Source of the DNA: Takifugu bimaculatus
Lineage: Eukaryota; Chordata; Actinopteri; Tetraodontiformes; Tetraodontidae
Direction: 5' to 3'
Assembly (NCBI GenBank): GCA_004026145.2
Contig: CP034983.1
Location: forward strand, 10,866,658 to 10,930,657
Length of the DNA: 64,000 nucleotides
How positions within the stretch are numbered: position 1 is the stretch's first letter; the number at the start of each line of letters is the position of its first letter. The notes below the pieces were generated by a model. It was given only the letters and a program-made list of their open reading frames with translations, did no database searches and had not been told where the DNA came from. Positions 46,914 through 58,100 of this stretch are shown piece after piece. Both the position numbers and the translations under genes were made by a program.

Positions 46914-49656
46914 TGCAAGAAACAAATGGGGTCAACCCTGTGACTGTGTATAAGACTTGTTCTAAGAGGAAGAATTCAAGCTTTTAATTACAGTTTAGAA
47001 CCACTGATGTCACACAGCATGCACGTAGGAAGTGGTTTTTCACTTGCTGATATGACACCGACTTGCCATGATCACTAAGTCAAAACTGTCAGTCTCAGTG
47101 CGATGATGCCGTGTTTATGCTTGTGGGCAGGTCTCCGCGTGTCATTTATCTACTGAGACTCAGCTGCTGAGATGCTGAAAATAGTCACATTCTGGCTCTA
47201 GAGCAATAAACTTTCATCGCTCCTGAACAGATTTTCTTTCTTCCAACACTTGAGACATAATTTCTTATGTTTCGGCTCCCTGAAGATGCCTCCTGAAATC
47301 CTGTCAGAATGTTCAAAGCAACTGCGTCTGTTTCTGCTGCCCTATTTCGGTGACAAGACAGGCTGGGGAGCAGTAAGGAAACAATAAAAAAAAAAAAGAA
47401 AACAATGCGCCAGTCTTGTATTGAGACAATAAAAAGCATCTTTTTGTCAGTCAGAGTTTGCTGGAGCAAAGTCACTCATGGCGTCCCACAGATAAGTCTC
47501 AATAAAGTTTAGACGTCATGAAGGGATCCCCTCACCCACCTGACTGTGTCTGAAAGTGGAGTTTTCATCCATCTCCAATATTGGCTCATGGTGTAACGTG
47601 ATTAAGTGCGTCTCCCTGCCAAACACTCACAAGTAGCCAGGGAAAACACGGAAAAGGCTTTGGAATGGAGCTGAAAGCCAAAACAAAGCTGCCTCGTCCA
47701 ACTGTAAAGCCGTTTTCTGATGTGTCATCATCGTCCTCTCCAAAACCTTCACCCGGTGTCACCCCTTATTAGTCTTGTGTGGAAGCCACCTCATCGCAGT
47801 GAAACTCACCACAGGCCACCCACGGACGGCCTCCTCGCGAAGGATACAATTACCAGCAGTCTCCCCCATGCTTTGCTTTCCAAAAAAAGCCCTTTTTAAA
47901 TGGGGTAATTATAGACGGAGGTGTGTGCCAAGGGCAGTGGGTCTCTTCTGTGAAGTCCACTCAGGCAACAGTACAAAGCAGACCGACCTCAGCACTTTCT
48001 TACGCAACAAAATGGAAAGTTAAAAAAGAAGGGGCTGCAGGCAGCTTTGCGATTTGAAGAAAAGAGCAAAGACGACAATTTTTCATCTTTGGACAAGTTA
48101 CCACTGTCTTTGAATGAATAAGCTCTGAGACAAATGCAGTAGGAGGAATCGCCTCTGTTTCTTTGGGTACTGCTCCCAACCTTGTTCCCATCTGTGATGA
48201 CATTTAAATATTCATGCAGTCGCTGCCGAGATCCCGCTCAACAGTTCACGCCCGTAGATTAACCGATCTGAACGATTCCAAACGATGCGAGAAAGAAGGT
48301 TTGGAGCGCTCATGTTGAATTTGTCATGTTGGGACCATTTTGCACAAGCTTCTGTCTGATGCTACAGAAGGTCTGAAGCAGCTGCTGCCTTCTGCATTCG
48401 CTTTTAAACAGCTAATTATGGTAACTCAAGGCGAGTCACCGCAAGTCTACACTCCTGGGCTAATAAATTGATGGCAAACATGCATGTCAATGTTCCCTTC
48501 CTCCTCTTTGTTAGCTGGAATCCATTATTGACTGCCTCCTCTTCTCCTTTAAATGCAGCACTTATAACTGCTTTCAGGACATTACCTCAGCTGGTCCTCT
48601 ATTCTGTGAGGGTTTTCACAGTCGACATTCTAGATTAGCACAAACTCACCCCAGAGGTCAGGTCAGAGCTCTGGAAGCAGAAGACGAATGGCTTGGTTTA
48701 CCGGAGAAGTGATCTGCCGGCAGATGGAGGAACTAACTAGCAAATGGGCAGGAAGGGAGGTAAGCAGAAGGGAGGGACGTCTGCGAGGAGCTCATGGGGT
48801 TCAGGTCTGATCAGATTGATGCGAGTCTGGAAGGTAGTTCGGGGAGCTGGGTGGATGGAAAATTCTTCTGAATTGAATTATGATAAAATCAAGCAATTAA
48901 AATTTGTAAACAAGGTTGAGTTACGGCCGGCTTCCAATTTCCAGCCTGTCAGCAGCTACAAGTTTGATATAAAATGATAGAGACAGACAGAAAAACAAAC
49001 AAGGAGACGATCGGAGTCATCCTACATCATGCATTTTCCTGTGACTTCCTGTGCACAGTTACGGTTCAACAATGCTGAACTTCCCAACACGGAGAAAAGT
49101 GCCACAAAAGAGGAAGTTGTCTGATATAGAAATGGAAATACAGAATACATAGGTTCTCACCAGCGACTGACAGCAGTCACAGAGCTGCTAACCTGGAATA
49201 TAGCGACAAGAATCAGCTCACACTCATGGATTACTTATAGTTTAAATGTGAAAACTGGCATCGAATGAAGGAAAAATTCCATAACATTTAGATTATGATT
49301 GTTGATCTGAAATGATGACACCTTCCCCGCTGCAAGGATGGTTCCCACTCTCCCTTTTCTGCTCACAGCTTTTCCTAGTTACATCTGCGGGCTGTTTTGC
49401 ACCTCCCTGCGGGGTAAAATAATGTCCCCAACTTTCCTCTGAAGCGACCATAAAGTTTCCCCTGCTGATTCCTGTCAGAGCCATCTGCCGTGTGATACTG
49501 TGACAGTGTTCCACAGAGGAATGTGTGCCTGTTTGCCCGCAGAGCTGGAGCTCTGTGGGGGGTCAGTGGGGTTGTGTGTTCTGTGAGGGGGAAACATACT
49601 GGAATCATAACATACGCACATTGAGCAGAACTTCAACATGTTTGGAGTTTGATAAA
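46914..49656. other. Intergenic, nothing recognised
   Basis: Unique-looking sequence with A-rich and GA-rich patches (for example 47386-47403). No gene or repeat family assigned. Confidence 0.6.
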
Positions 49657-49704
49657 ACACACACACACGCACGCACGCACGCGCACACACACACACACAC
49701 ACAC
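49657..49704 (+). repeat. AC/ACGC microsatellite
   Basis: AC units with an ACGC-rich middle (acgcacgcacgcacgcgc), then further AC units. Confidence 0.93.
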
Positions 49705-49769
49705 AGTGCTTTAATGGCTACATTTTTGTCTCAAAGACCATGTGAACATCCAAATAGTTCTTCTTTGGG

Positions 49770-49935
49770 GGATTCACTACCTTGCTCAAGGGCACCTCAG
49801 CAATACCCTGAGGGTGTTCTGACACCCTCTGCTACCAAAACATCACACAAGATTTGGCCACACCGGGACTGGAACCAACAACCCTCAGCTTCACTGCGCC
49901 CATTACCCTACAGACCGAGTTACCACCACCCACAA
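49770..49935 (-). mobile_element. SINE copy, head and middle, minus orientation
   Basis: On the minus strand it reads GGTGGTGGTAACTCGGTCTG ... GTTGGTTCCAGTCCCGGTG, then TTTTGGTAGCAGAGGGTGTC and GAGGTGCCCTTGAGCAAGGT. The head matches the SINE at 20.05 kb, but the tail after the AAGGTAGTGAATCCCC point is absent. Confidence 0.6.
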
Positions 49936-50390
49936 CAAATATGCAGAGTATAAATCTCAAACCTTCATAATAACAGGGAATAAAATGGAAAATTGAAAGC
50001 TTGTGTTACCTCATGAACACGAAAATCAATGTTGTTGAACTGGAATCTCCAAATCCGAGGGAGGTTCATGGCTGATCATCCGCCAGCTTCGGCTGCTTCG
50101 CGGAGGCTTTTTCCATAAAGGAAAGCCCTGGAAGCGCCGCACTTCCCGTTCAATCCTCACTTTGGGAGGTACAAGAAAACAAAGGCTCAGTTAAGCTCCT
50201 CGTCTTCCTCACTGGACACGCTGGATAAGTTGGTTTCAACTGATGAATAATGCAAAAGAAACGCAGGTAGGACGCAACGTTTGATTGCACCGCTGGCGTT
50301 CTCTGTGGTCGTTAATGAGATGAAATGGGCTGAAGGCTCTCAGGTGCTGTAATAGCGGAGCCTTCTGCGGAGCCGCAGGAACAGGCCCGT

Positions 50391-50405
50391 CCCCCCCCCC
50401 CCCCC
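50391..50405 (+). repeat. C15 homopolymer
   Basis: Fifteen consecutive C between aggcccgt and attcgatg. Confidence 0.88.
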
Positions 50406-51180
50406 ATTCGATGAGCTGCGATTGCGCCACCTTTGCGATCCACTGAACGGCTGTTTTTACGCATCAGAACTGCACTATCTGTCATTCATGTGCTGCGCGG
50501 TGCAATAATGATATCTGATGAATAACATTTGCAGGATTGTCCCGTTCTAAAGAGTCCTCGAACTTCTGAGGACGTCGCAGTGCTGAAAGTTTATTTATGC
50601 GTCACACTGATCTTTGAGCAAATGTTATTTCTAATGCCGATATATGAATAAAAGCTCAATGAGGCGACTTTTTAGATCCAATACAATCTCCTGTCAGTTC
50701 ATTTCATTACATTTGACGATTAATTAGCCTGCTGAGGAAGGCAGCCTCGTTATCAAGGCTCAAGGTTTTTCCTTGCGTTTTCTATTAAGAAAGCAGCGGG
50801 ACTGTGGAGGAGGAACTCAAAGGTTTGAGTCGCTTAACTGGATAACAACACGTTGATCCCGACAGCTCTGACAAGTGTCAAATGTTTGATGGCAATTATA
50901 GAAGGAGCATAACGAGCAACGAGAGGCCAAGGAAGCGATTGGGTAACAAAATCAACTTGTCCACTTTGCCTAATTGCATGAAGCATTGCAACGAGGCCTC
51001 AAAAGTTTCTATCAGAAATGTGCTCCTGTGTCTATTAACAGCATATATTTGGCAAGGATTCCAGACTGTTCTGTCTATTTACAGTTTAGTTCTCTTGTTG
51101 CTTTTATTAAAGATGTGAACAATGGATGTCTCCACAGAGCTGATCATTAAAAGTTGCTGGCCTGTAATTATTCTGAGAGG

Positions 51181-51224
51181 ATTTTCTTCACTTTTCGACA
51201 AGATTTTCTTCACTTTTCGACAAG
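51181..51224 (+). repeat. Perfect 22 bp tandem duplication
   Basis: The unit at 51181-51202 (attttcttcacttttcgaca + ag) is repeated exactly at 51203-51224. Likely a recent slippage or repair duplication. Confidence 0.92.
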
Positions 51225-51933
51225 TGTAGGCTACATGTGGAGTTGAACAAAAAAGAAATACTGGAGTGGAATCAGCTTTTTCAGTCCTGATTATACACCT
51301 AAAAATCCCCAGGTGGAAGGCAGGAACACACAGTAAATGGCTCTAATGCGCACGGCCGTTTATGTAGGTGTTTTTTTTTATTACTTGTCACCCAGACGTC
51401 GGGACTACAGCGTGAATGTTTATTATTATTATTGTCACAAATTTTCCCATGTAAAATACTGAGCATGTGCAGTCTTTGATGCAGCAGAGCGTAGCTTCCT
51501 CCAGCCTCTTCGCCGACATGTGGAGAAGCCTAATTGTCATTCAGACATGATAATATTCAGTACTGCACCATATGGGTCTGGTTTAATATTGTGCAGAGGG
51601 TGTCAACACATGGCCCCCTCATGAGACTAATGAACAGTAAATTGCAAAGAAACATGCAGAACTGGTGAGACAACTTGTACAGGAAAACAACCTTGGATGT
51701 CGCACTTGCAGCTATTACAATTTTAGTCCCTGTTGTTTATGCCCACTAAATAAACCCTCGACATCAGCCCGTCCTGGAATGCCAGCGGGAGCGGTGGCGG
51801 GACAACAACCGAGGTGGCTGGGACACGGTTAAGGTCTGCAGTGTGAATTCAGTGTTGCGAGAAATCAGAACAAACATGGTGAGTCCTGTGCTTCTCACAT
51901 TTTGGTATATAATTTGTTACTGTATGTGATTTG

Positions 51934-51949
51934 CGTGTGTGTGTGTGTG
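51934..51949 (+). repeat. Short GT microsatellite
   Basis: Eight GT units followed by gcgcgtgtgtg. Confidence 0.88.
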
Positions 51950-52091
51950 CGCGTGTGTGAACATGTACGCGTTGGAGTGCATGTGAGAAAGAGAAGCAGA
52001 GAGGGAGCCTAAAGGGAAGAGTAAAGCTTGGGGGGGAAGAGGTGGCAGAATGCTTCTAAAACTACAGAGCTGCTGTCTGCATCATTATAAG

Positions 52092-52116
52092 CACACACAC
52101 ACACACACACACACAC

Positions 52117-52164
<48 letters not shown>
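52092..52164 (+). repeat. (AC)n microsatellite, longest in the window
   Basis: About 36 AC units with one break (caacac near 52117). Confidence 0.95.
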
Positions 52165-52166
<2 letters not shown>

Positions 52167-53406
52167 AGCTTTAAATGCATAGGGAAATTATTGACCTATA
52201 TATACAGTAAGCCACTTAACAATCTTCAGAGTGCATCCACACAAATTTATTATTCCTTAATTATGCGTGCTCAAGAGCCAGTTTTTGTTTTTCTCTTTAA
52301 AGTCGTCAACACGACGCTTTGCTTCCTCCGAGCACGTTTATGTGGGCTGACGTGGTCAAAAATCTAAAGCTTCTTCTAACAGCCCTTTGAAGTCACTTTA
52401 CTTCAATATACATTGGATAACTTTAGCTAATCTAACACATTTCTAGCAGCAGTTCTACTCAGCACGTGTGTCTGACTACCATCTGCTGTAGAAAAGTAAA
52501 TAAATAAATAAATAAAACCAAAGTAAAGCACTTGAACTGAAGTAGCCACAGATGGTACAGCACAACCGTAAGTGATCTTAACTCTTCATGCATGAACAAA
52601 ACGGGACAACGTCCATTTTCATCTGTTTTGGACAGCTGATCCATGGGAAACATTGCAGCGACGTGGCGGAGCCTCAGCAGCAGCCGCCCTGGGTGGATCT
52701 GGTGCGATGGCTGTTCAGTCGAGTATCGTGTTGAAATTTAAGACGCTACGTTGTAAGAAGAATGAGGACAACCCAGGACAACTCATTTTGTATGCATTTC
52801 CAAAGGCTGACCGCGATGCATGAGATAGCATTTAGCGCTAATAAACCGGAGATATTAAAACCGTCCTTGTTATTAGGAGACAATTTGAAGAGATTATCCA
52901 GTGCAGGTTGAGAGGAGTGGAAGTTTATTAGAGGATCTCCCCCAGAGGACAGGCCGCCCTGCTAAGTCACAGGCGTATCAGAGCTGCTAAAAAGAATAAG
53001 CACGTTAGCTGCTACTAGTTTGTGTATGACTAAGGGTGTGGCCTTATGGAGTCGCAGCGAAAAACATCCAAACTATCCGCAAAGGCACGGGAATGAGATG
53101 AATTCCCAGAATATGACAATCGGAGACTGAGGACAGGTTTCAGTAATTATCCAAAACACATGCCGATGTGCCCACAGTCGAAGTGGTTGCGCTCACACAT
53201 GAAGTAGTGTCTGTGCACACAAGTAATGACGTTGTAGACGTTGTACCTGCCTCGCCCGAGGCTGTGCTGCTCATAACATTCAGTGAGTGTCTGAATTATG
53301 CAGGCGCACACAGACAGGCTGCTACAACAGGCGTGAGTGTGCACTCCACTGAACCCATATGCTGGTCATCACAATTAGAATTTTTAATTGCATCTGCAGG
53401 ATGCTT

Positions 53407-53427
53407 AAAAAAAAAGGGGGGGGGGGG
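53407..53427 (+). repeat. A9-G12 homopolymer junction
   Basis: Nine A (53407-53415) directly followed by twelve G (53416-53427). Confidence 0.88.
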
Positions 53428-55132
53428 TCGTTAAGATAAGCAGCAGCTGCTTATAGTTTAATTTGTCTCCGAAAAGATTCAAATTGAAGTCACTCGATTA
53501 CTCTCCCTGATTCTCTTTCCAATAGCCTCTCACTTCCCTCTCTCGAATGACTCTTAGCTGCCAGATTCAGCCCAACTTCCTCAAAAATAGAGAAGACAGG
53601 AAGTGGAACCTGAAGCGGATCATGATCTTTTTTATTCATTTGTTTCTTCATCTAAGTCTGTTGTCTTTTGCTGGGAATTGGACGTCACCTACCCAAAGGC
53701 TGCTGCACAAGATGGACAAGAAGTATCACGGTCCAGGCAAGGCCCTCGTCGTCATCCTGGAACCACAACGTTTGCGGGATTTGATGAGACCAAAAGGTCT
53801 GAAAGGAGGCTTGAGGCCATTCTCCTGAAGTGCAGCGCCTGCAGCAACAAGATGGATTCACGTGTTCTGTCCGTGGCGGCCGAAGGAGAAAATGTGTCTT
53901 AAGATTCTATTTCATACGTTAACGAGCGGCATCCATTAGGTCTTGACCCAAAAATTCCATGTCTCGTTTGAAGCTGCAAAAATATCCCTCAACATTAGAT
54001 CTTTGTCAGAGTGGATGAGGACATGACTTCATGTGTCCCTCACTAAGACTTAGTATTTCTCCATTTTCAAAGTGTAAAACCCTGGAGATGTTTAATAATG
54101 AAGGGCCTCTCACTATTTCAAAGAACCGCTTCACGGTTAATCTGGCTCAGATACGTCTGTCAGGACGGCGGCACTGTGTCAAAGGCTTACATTTTTTATG
54201 AACGTTCATTAATCTGATTGAATAATTTAACAATCCTTTCAACTAAAGTGTCATCATCACCACAGCTCATGTGGTTGTCACTTTGTCTAAACAAGATTAC
54301 CCAAATGCATTATGCAATCTTTGCGATGCTGTGATTTTTCTTTTTCTATATCATCAAGTCATGTTTGCCCTATTTTCCTCAATGTTCTTTCCATTTGTTG
54401 TGGGGGGAAAAAAGAGAAAAGTGACATTTCCTTCAATTTTGGGAAGGTCAGATAACCATACGGGCAAAGCAGACAGTGCACTTTGCATTGTGAAATCATA
54501 GCTCCCAGAGCAGCAGTCCCAGAGTGCTCAGGATGACCTGGGAAATCGATTTCACAAAATCAAAGATAAACATTGATGAAAAAATGGAGGCTGAGGCACA
54601 GACCTGCTCGAACCTGATGTGAGAGCTCCTCCTTTTTGCCTTTGAAGAACAAAGGAGCTTCCCAATTTTCGTACAGTCATAAGCAACACGGAGCATCTTC
54701 ATTAATACAATGGCGGCTAATTCATGGCCCAGAATCAGAAGGCTCTTAAGCAGATGGTTGGAAGCAAATTATAATTGCTGCACACTGACTGAACACATCT
54801 TACAGTGGTGAGGGTGTTGATGAGCGTGCATAGACACCCCCCAAAGCCCTGAGACTCCTCCACACATCAAACTTACTTTATATTAATTGAACAAATCAAA
54901 TCAAAATGTGCACTTTTAAATTAAGAATTAAATTATCAGAGTTGCAAATTGAGTTAGAAGTTTCCTTTCCACTGTGCTGTTTACCTGTTGGGTAAACAAA
55001 TCTTTGGCTACCTTTGCACTGCAGGTCTTAATGCTCTATTCTGATTTATTGTTCGATAAACCAGAATAGCCATTCAAATTATGTGTTAATGTAGCCTGTC
55101 TGCAGACCACGAGGTGAACTGCGCAGTGGAAC

Positions 55133-55180
55133 GCCAATGACGTCACGTATGTCGCTCCAGCCAATGGCGGCAGCCATTGG
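55133..55180 (+). promoter_or_regulatory. CCAAT/CRE cluster, promoter-like
   Basis: CCAAT at 55133 is followed at once by a full CRE (TGACGTCA, 55138-55145). At 55161-55180 a palindrome places CCAATGGC opposite GCCATTGG. Such NF-Y and CREB site spacing is typical of vertebrate promoters. No recognisable gene follows; the short open frame from 55216 has no known domain. Confidence 0.35.
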
Positions 55181-58100
55181 AGCTCGTGTTCTAGTATTAA
55201 AGTGGCAGCCAGCAAATGTGTGAACCGCATTTGATTTGCTTTCCGATTCTGATAAGACCCTTCACGTTTGGCATTGCAACAACGTGTCACCCCAAATACG
55301 AATTAAGCCGAAAGCTAGAATCACATGAAAAACCACAAAATCACCTGTGGTGCGACCGATGCCACTACAAGGGCAGGTCTTTCAAGCTGCAGAGCAGATG
55401 TGTTTTCTTTTTTCCCTCCCAACCTACATGTCCCTCAGTTTTTTCCAATCTCCTCTTACAATAATAAATAATAAACCTCACAACCAGCATCACCATTTCT
55501 CCCTCCACATATAGGCACAGCATGTCAGCTAGCGAAAATTGCAAATTACCATATGCTTTGCATTTGTTTGCATGTAACTACAGTATAATTTAACAGATAT
55601 CCACAATTTCCAGCACCTTCTTCCAGGCAGTATATCTACTTTATGTGGCTCTATATTAAAAAAAAAGGTCATAAAGTTCTGTAGAAAACTGGACTGGTTG
55701 ATTGGGTAGTGATTATCTTTGCGGTCGTGTTGCTTCTTACTTACATAAAGTGAACGCTTCTCTCAACTTCGACTCATTGCTTACCGCCGCTCAGCGGTGG
55801 TGTTGCTTAACGCCGCCTATCTAAGTGAGCGTCCTTTGACAATGTTGCTGCAGTTGCAGCATAAGGCTTTGTGTCATCTACACTGGTGAACTCTGTCCTT
55901 GCTGTCTTCCATGTTTACCGTCGTTAATGCATCTCCCATTCCATTTTTTTGTCAGCGAACTTGCGATTGTGTGCTGCTCCAGAAAAACAACAGTGTCCCA
56001 TTAACTTAAAAAAAAAGATACAACACATGTTTGCACTGCCAGAAACAAAGCAGGTCACATTTGACGGCAGTGTGAACGCAGCCTTTGACCTGCCTGTCGA
56101 ACGTGTGGTGAGATGGTGATGAACAAACGAAAATGTTTTTTCTCTTTTTTTGGTATCCAATACCCCGTCTGTGCAGCTTCTATTGCAAACACATCAAACC
56201 AGTCTCGTCACCGAAGCTAGAGGTCGACATGGGGGAAAGTGCTTCTCGCACTTGCCTCCGATCAAATTGCACACAGCCCACCTGCCCAGCAGCTTCGGAC
56301 TTGATTTTCTGCAGCCCTGTTGTGATGTTGGGGGAATTTAGTTTACTGCAGGAGTGATAGATGGCTGAACTGCAGATTAAACGGATTCAAGAGTCGCTTT
56401 CCGATGGCAATGGACGGCTTTGCTCTGACCACAGTGGCCGAGCGGTTCCACAGTCTTTCCAACTCTATCAACTCTACTTTTCCAAGGGTACAGGCTACAG
56501 CAAAAAGTCTGAGCATTGTTGAGAAGAGAAGGACAGACCGATTTTTAATTATTTAGCCATAACCCTAAGTGCGGGGGTGGATCTGGAAGCCTGTGCGCTG
56601 TGAACTTAACAAACCTTCCCTGTCTGCAGAAAGATGCTGGTTATCCTGATGGACCTTTAACCATGTGGTGGTATCTTCTTTAACACTGTGGTGGTAACAC
56701 CTTTGTGGAGCCCCCATTTCTCAGCTAAAGACACAATTAACCAAACTAAACAGTTCCAATGTTGAACTGAACTAGGTAGAACCAAGAGGTCATGCATCTG
56801 ACTTTGAAAGTACCCCTTTTTGGGTGAGTTTTCAATGCGGCCTTCAGATAATCTTGGAGTTCTCACCTTTAGTCTTGATATGAAGATGAAGGTTAGAAAA
56901 GTTTTCCACTCCCTTTAAAATCAAAATGTCGTGCAGCCCACGTGCCATCATTATGGAAAGGAGCATCGATTTGAATAGCAGAGTGCTATGATCCAAAATT
57001 ATACCTTTGGCATAAAATGTGTGAAGCGTGTTGGCACCTGAAAAGCGATAATTCTTCTAAGACGTTAAACCATAAAAATTTAAGACCACATTGAGCGTAT
57101 TATACATGGAAAATTACAAGATATCCACATATGACCATGGGCCTTTTGGTTTAGGATTTTCCAAATAAATAGAACAAAATCTCCATGTTTTACAGGAAAA
57201 ACAACCCTTTAAAAGGTGTAAACTTCTTTGATGACCAACTAATCAGCACAATTTTAAGTAAGAAATGTAGTAAGAAAGGTTTCAGTGATACCTGATACCT
57301 GCACAATGCTACGTGAACAAGAATCACCTTTAAGACATTTTCAAGGAAAACTCGGTAATCTCATTAGAAACGCAACAGTGAAAAATAAAAATGGCCTTGG
57401 GCTGAACTGTTACTGTGGTGCGACATTGAATGTCGTCATTCATCTCTTTGTATCCCTGGAGGCTTCAGGGAAATGCTGCAGATTCTTATTTGTATATCTA
57501 AGAGAGTTTATGTCCTTATTTTTTTAGTCTCATTTCACTACTCTACATCCCAGAGCACCAAATATTCTTACGCTGCCACAAATTCAGCCTTTTTTCTTTT
57601 TAATTTGGGGAAATACCTGAAAATGAATATATACAGGGGATTATATGAATACCTCATCATTTATTTCTGGTCTAAACCCTCATTTCATTCATCCAAGAAG
57701 CTCAGGGACATGTTCCCTGCATCTGCGTGGGGGGAGTGTGTGTATGTGGCTGCTTTTCTGAGGTGGAAACTCAGCTGTATCAACTCTGTCCTTGTGTGGT
57801 GAGACAAGAAGGATGAGGTCACACACCAGTCCCAGGTGAAACCGGCACTGGCAGGATGCATTATTTGTACGGTGCAATGGAGTGATAGGAGGTCCAAAGG
57901 AATTAAGGCAGTCCCAAAAAAGATGGTGTGTGGGGGGTGTCTGTCGGGGTGACCTCTCCTGTCCTAAAGCTGTGGTTTACTTCTTGTTCCCATAGGACAG
58001 CTAAAGAGAGATGTTCACACTCCTTCCATGGTGGGGAAAATGGATGTCAATGAAAATGAGGTTATTCACATTTCACACTCTGCTTATATTTACCTTCACC

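Noticed and set aside
53547..53902. Overlapping plus-strand frames of 93 and 99 codons
   Set aside because: No domain recognised; no coherent start context, and the two frames compete for the same sequence.
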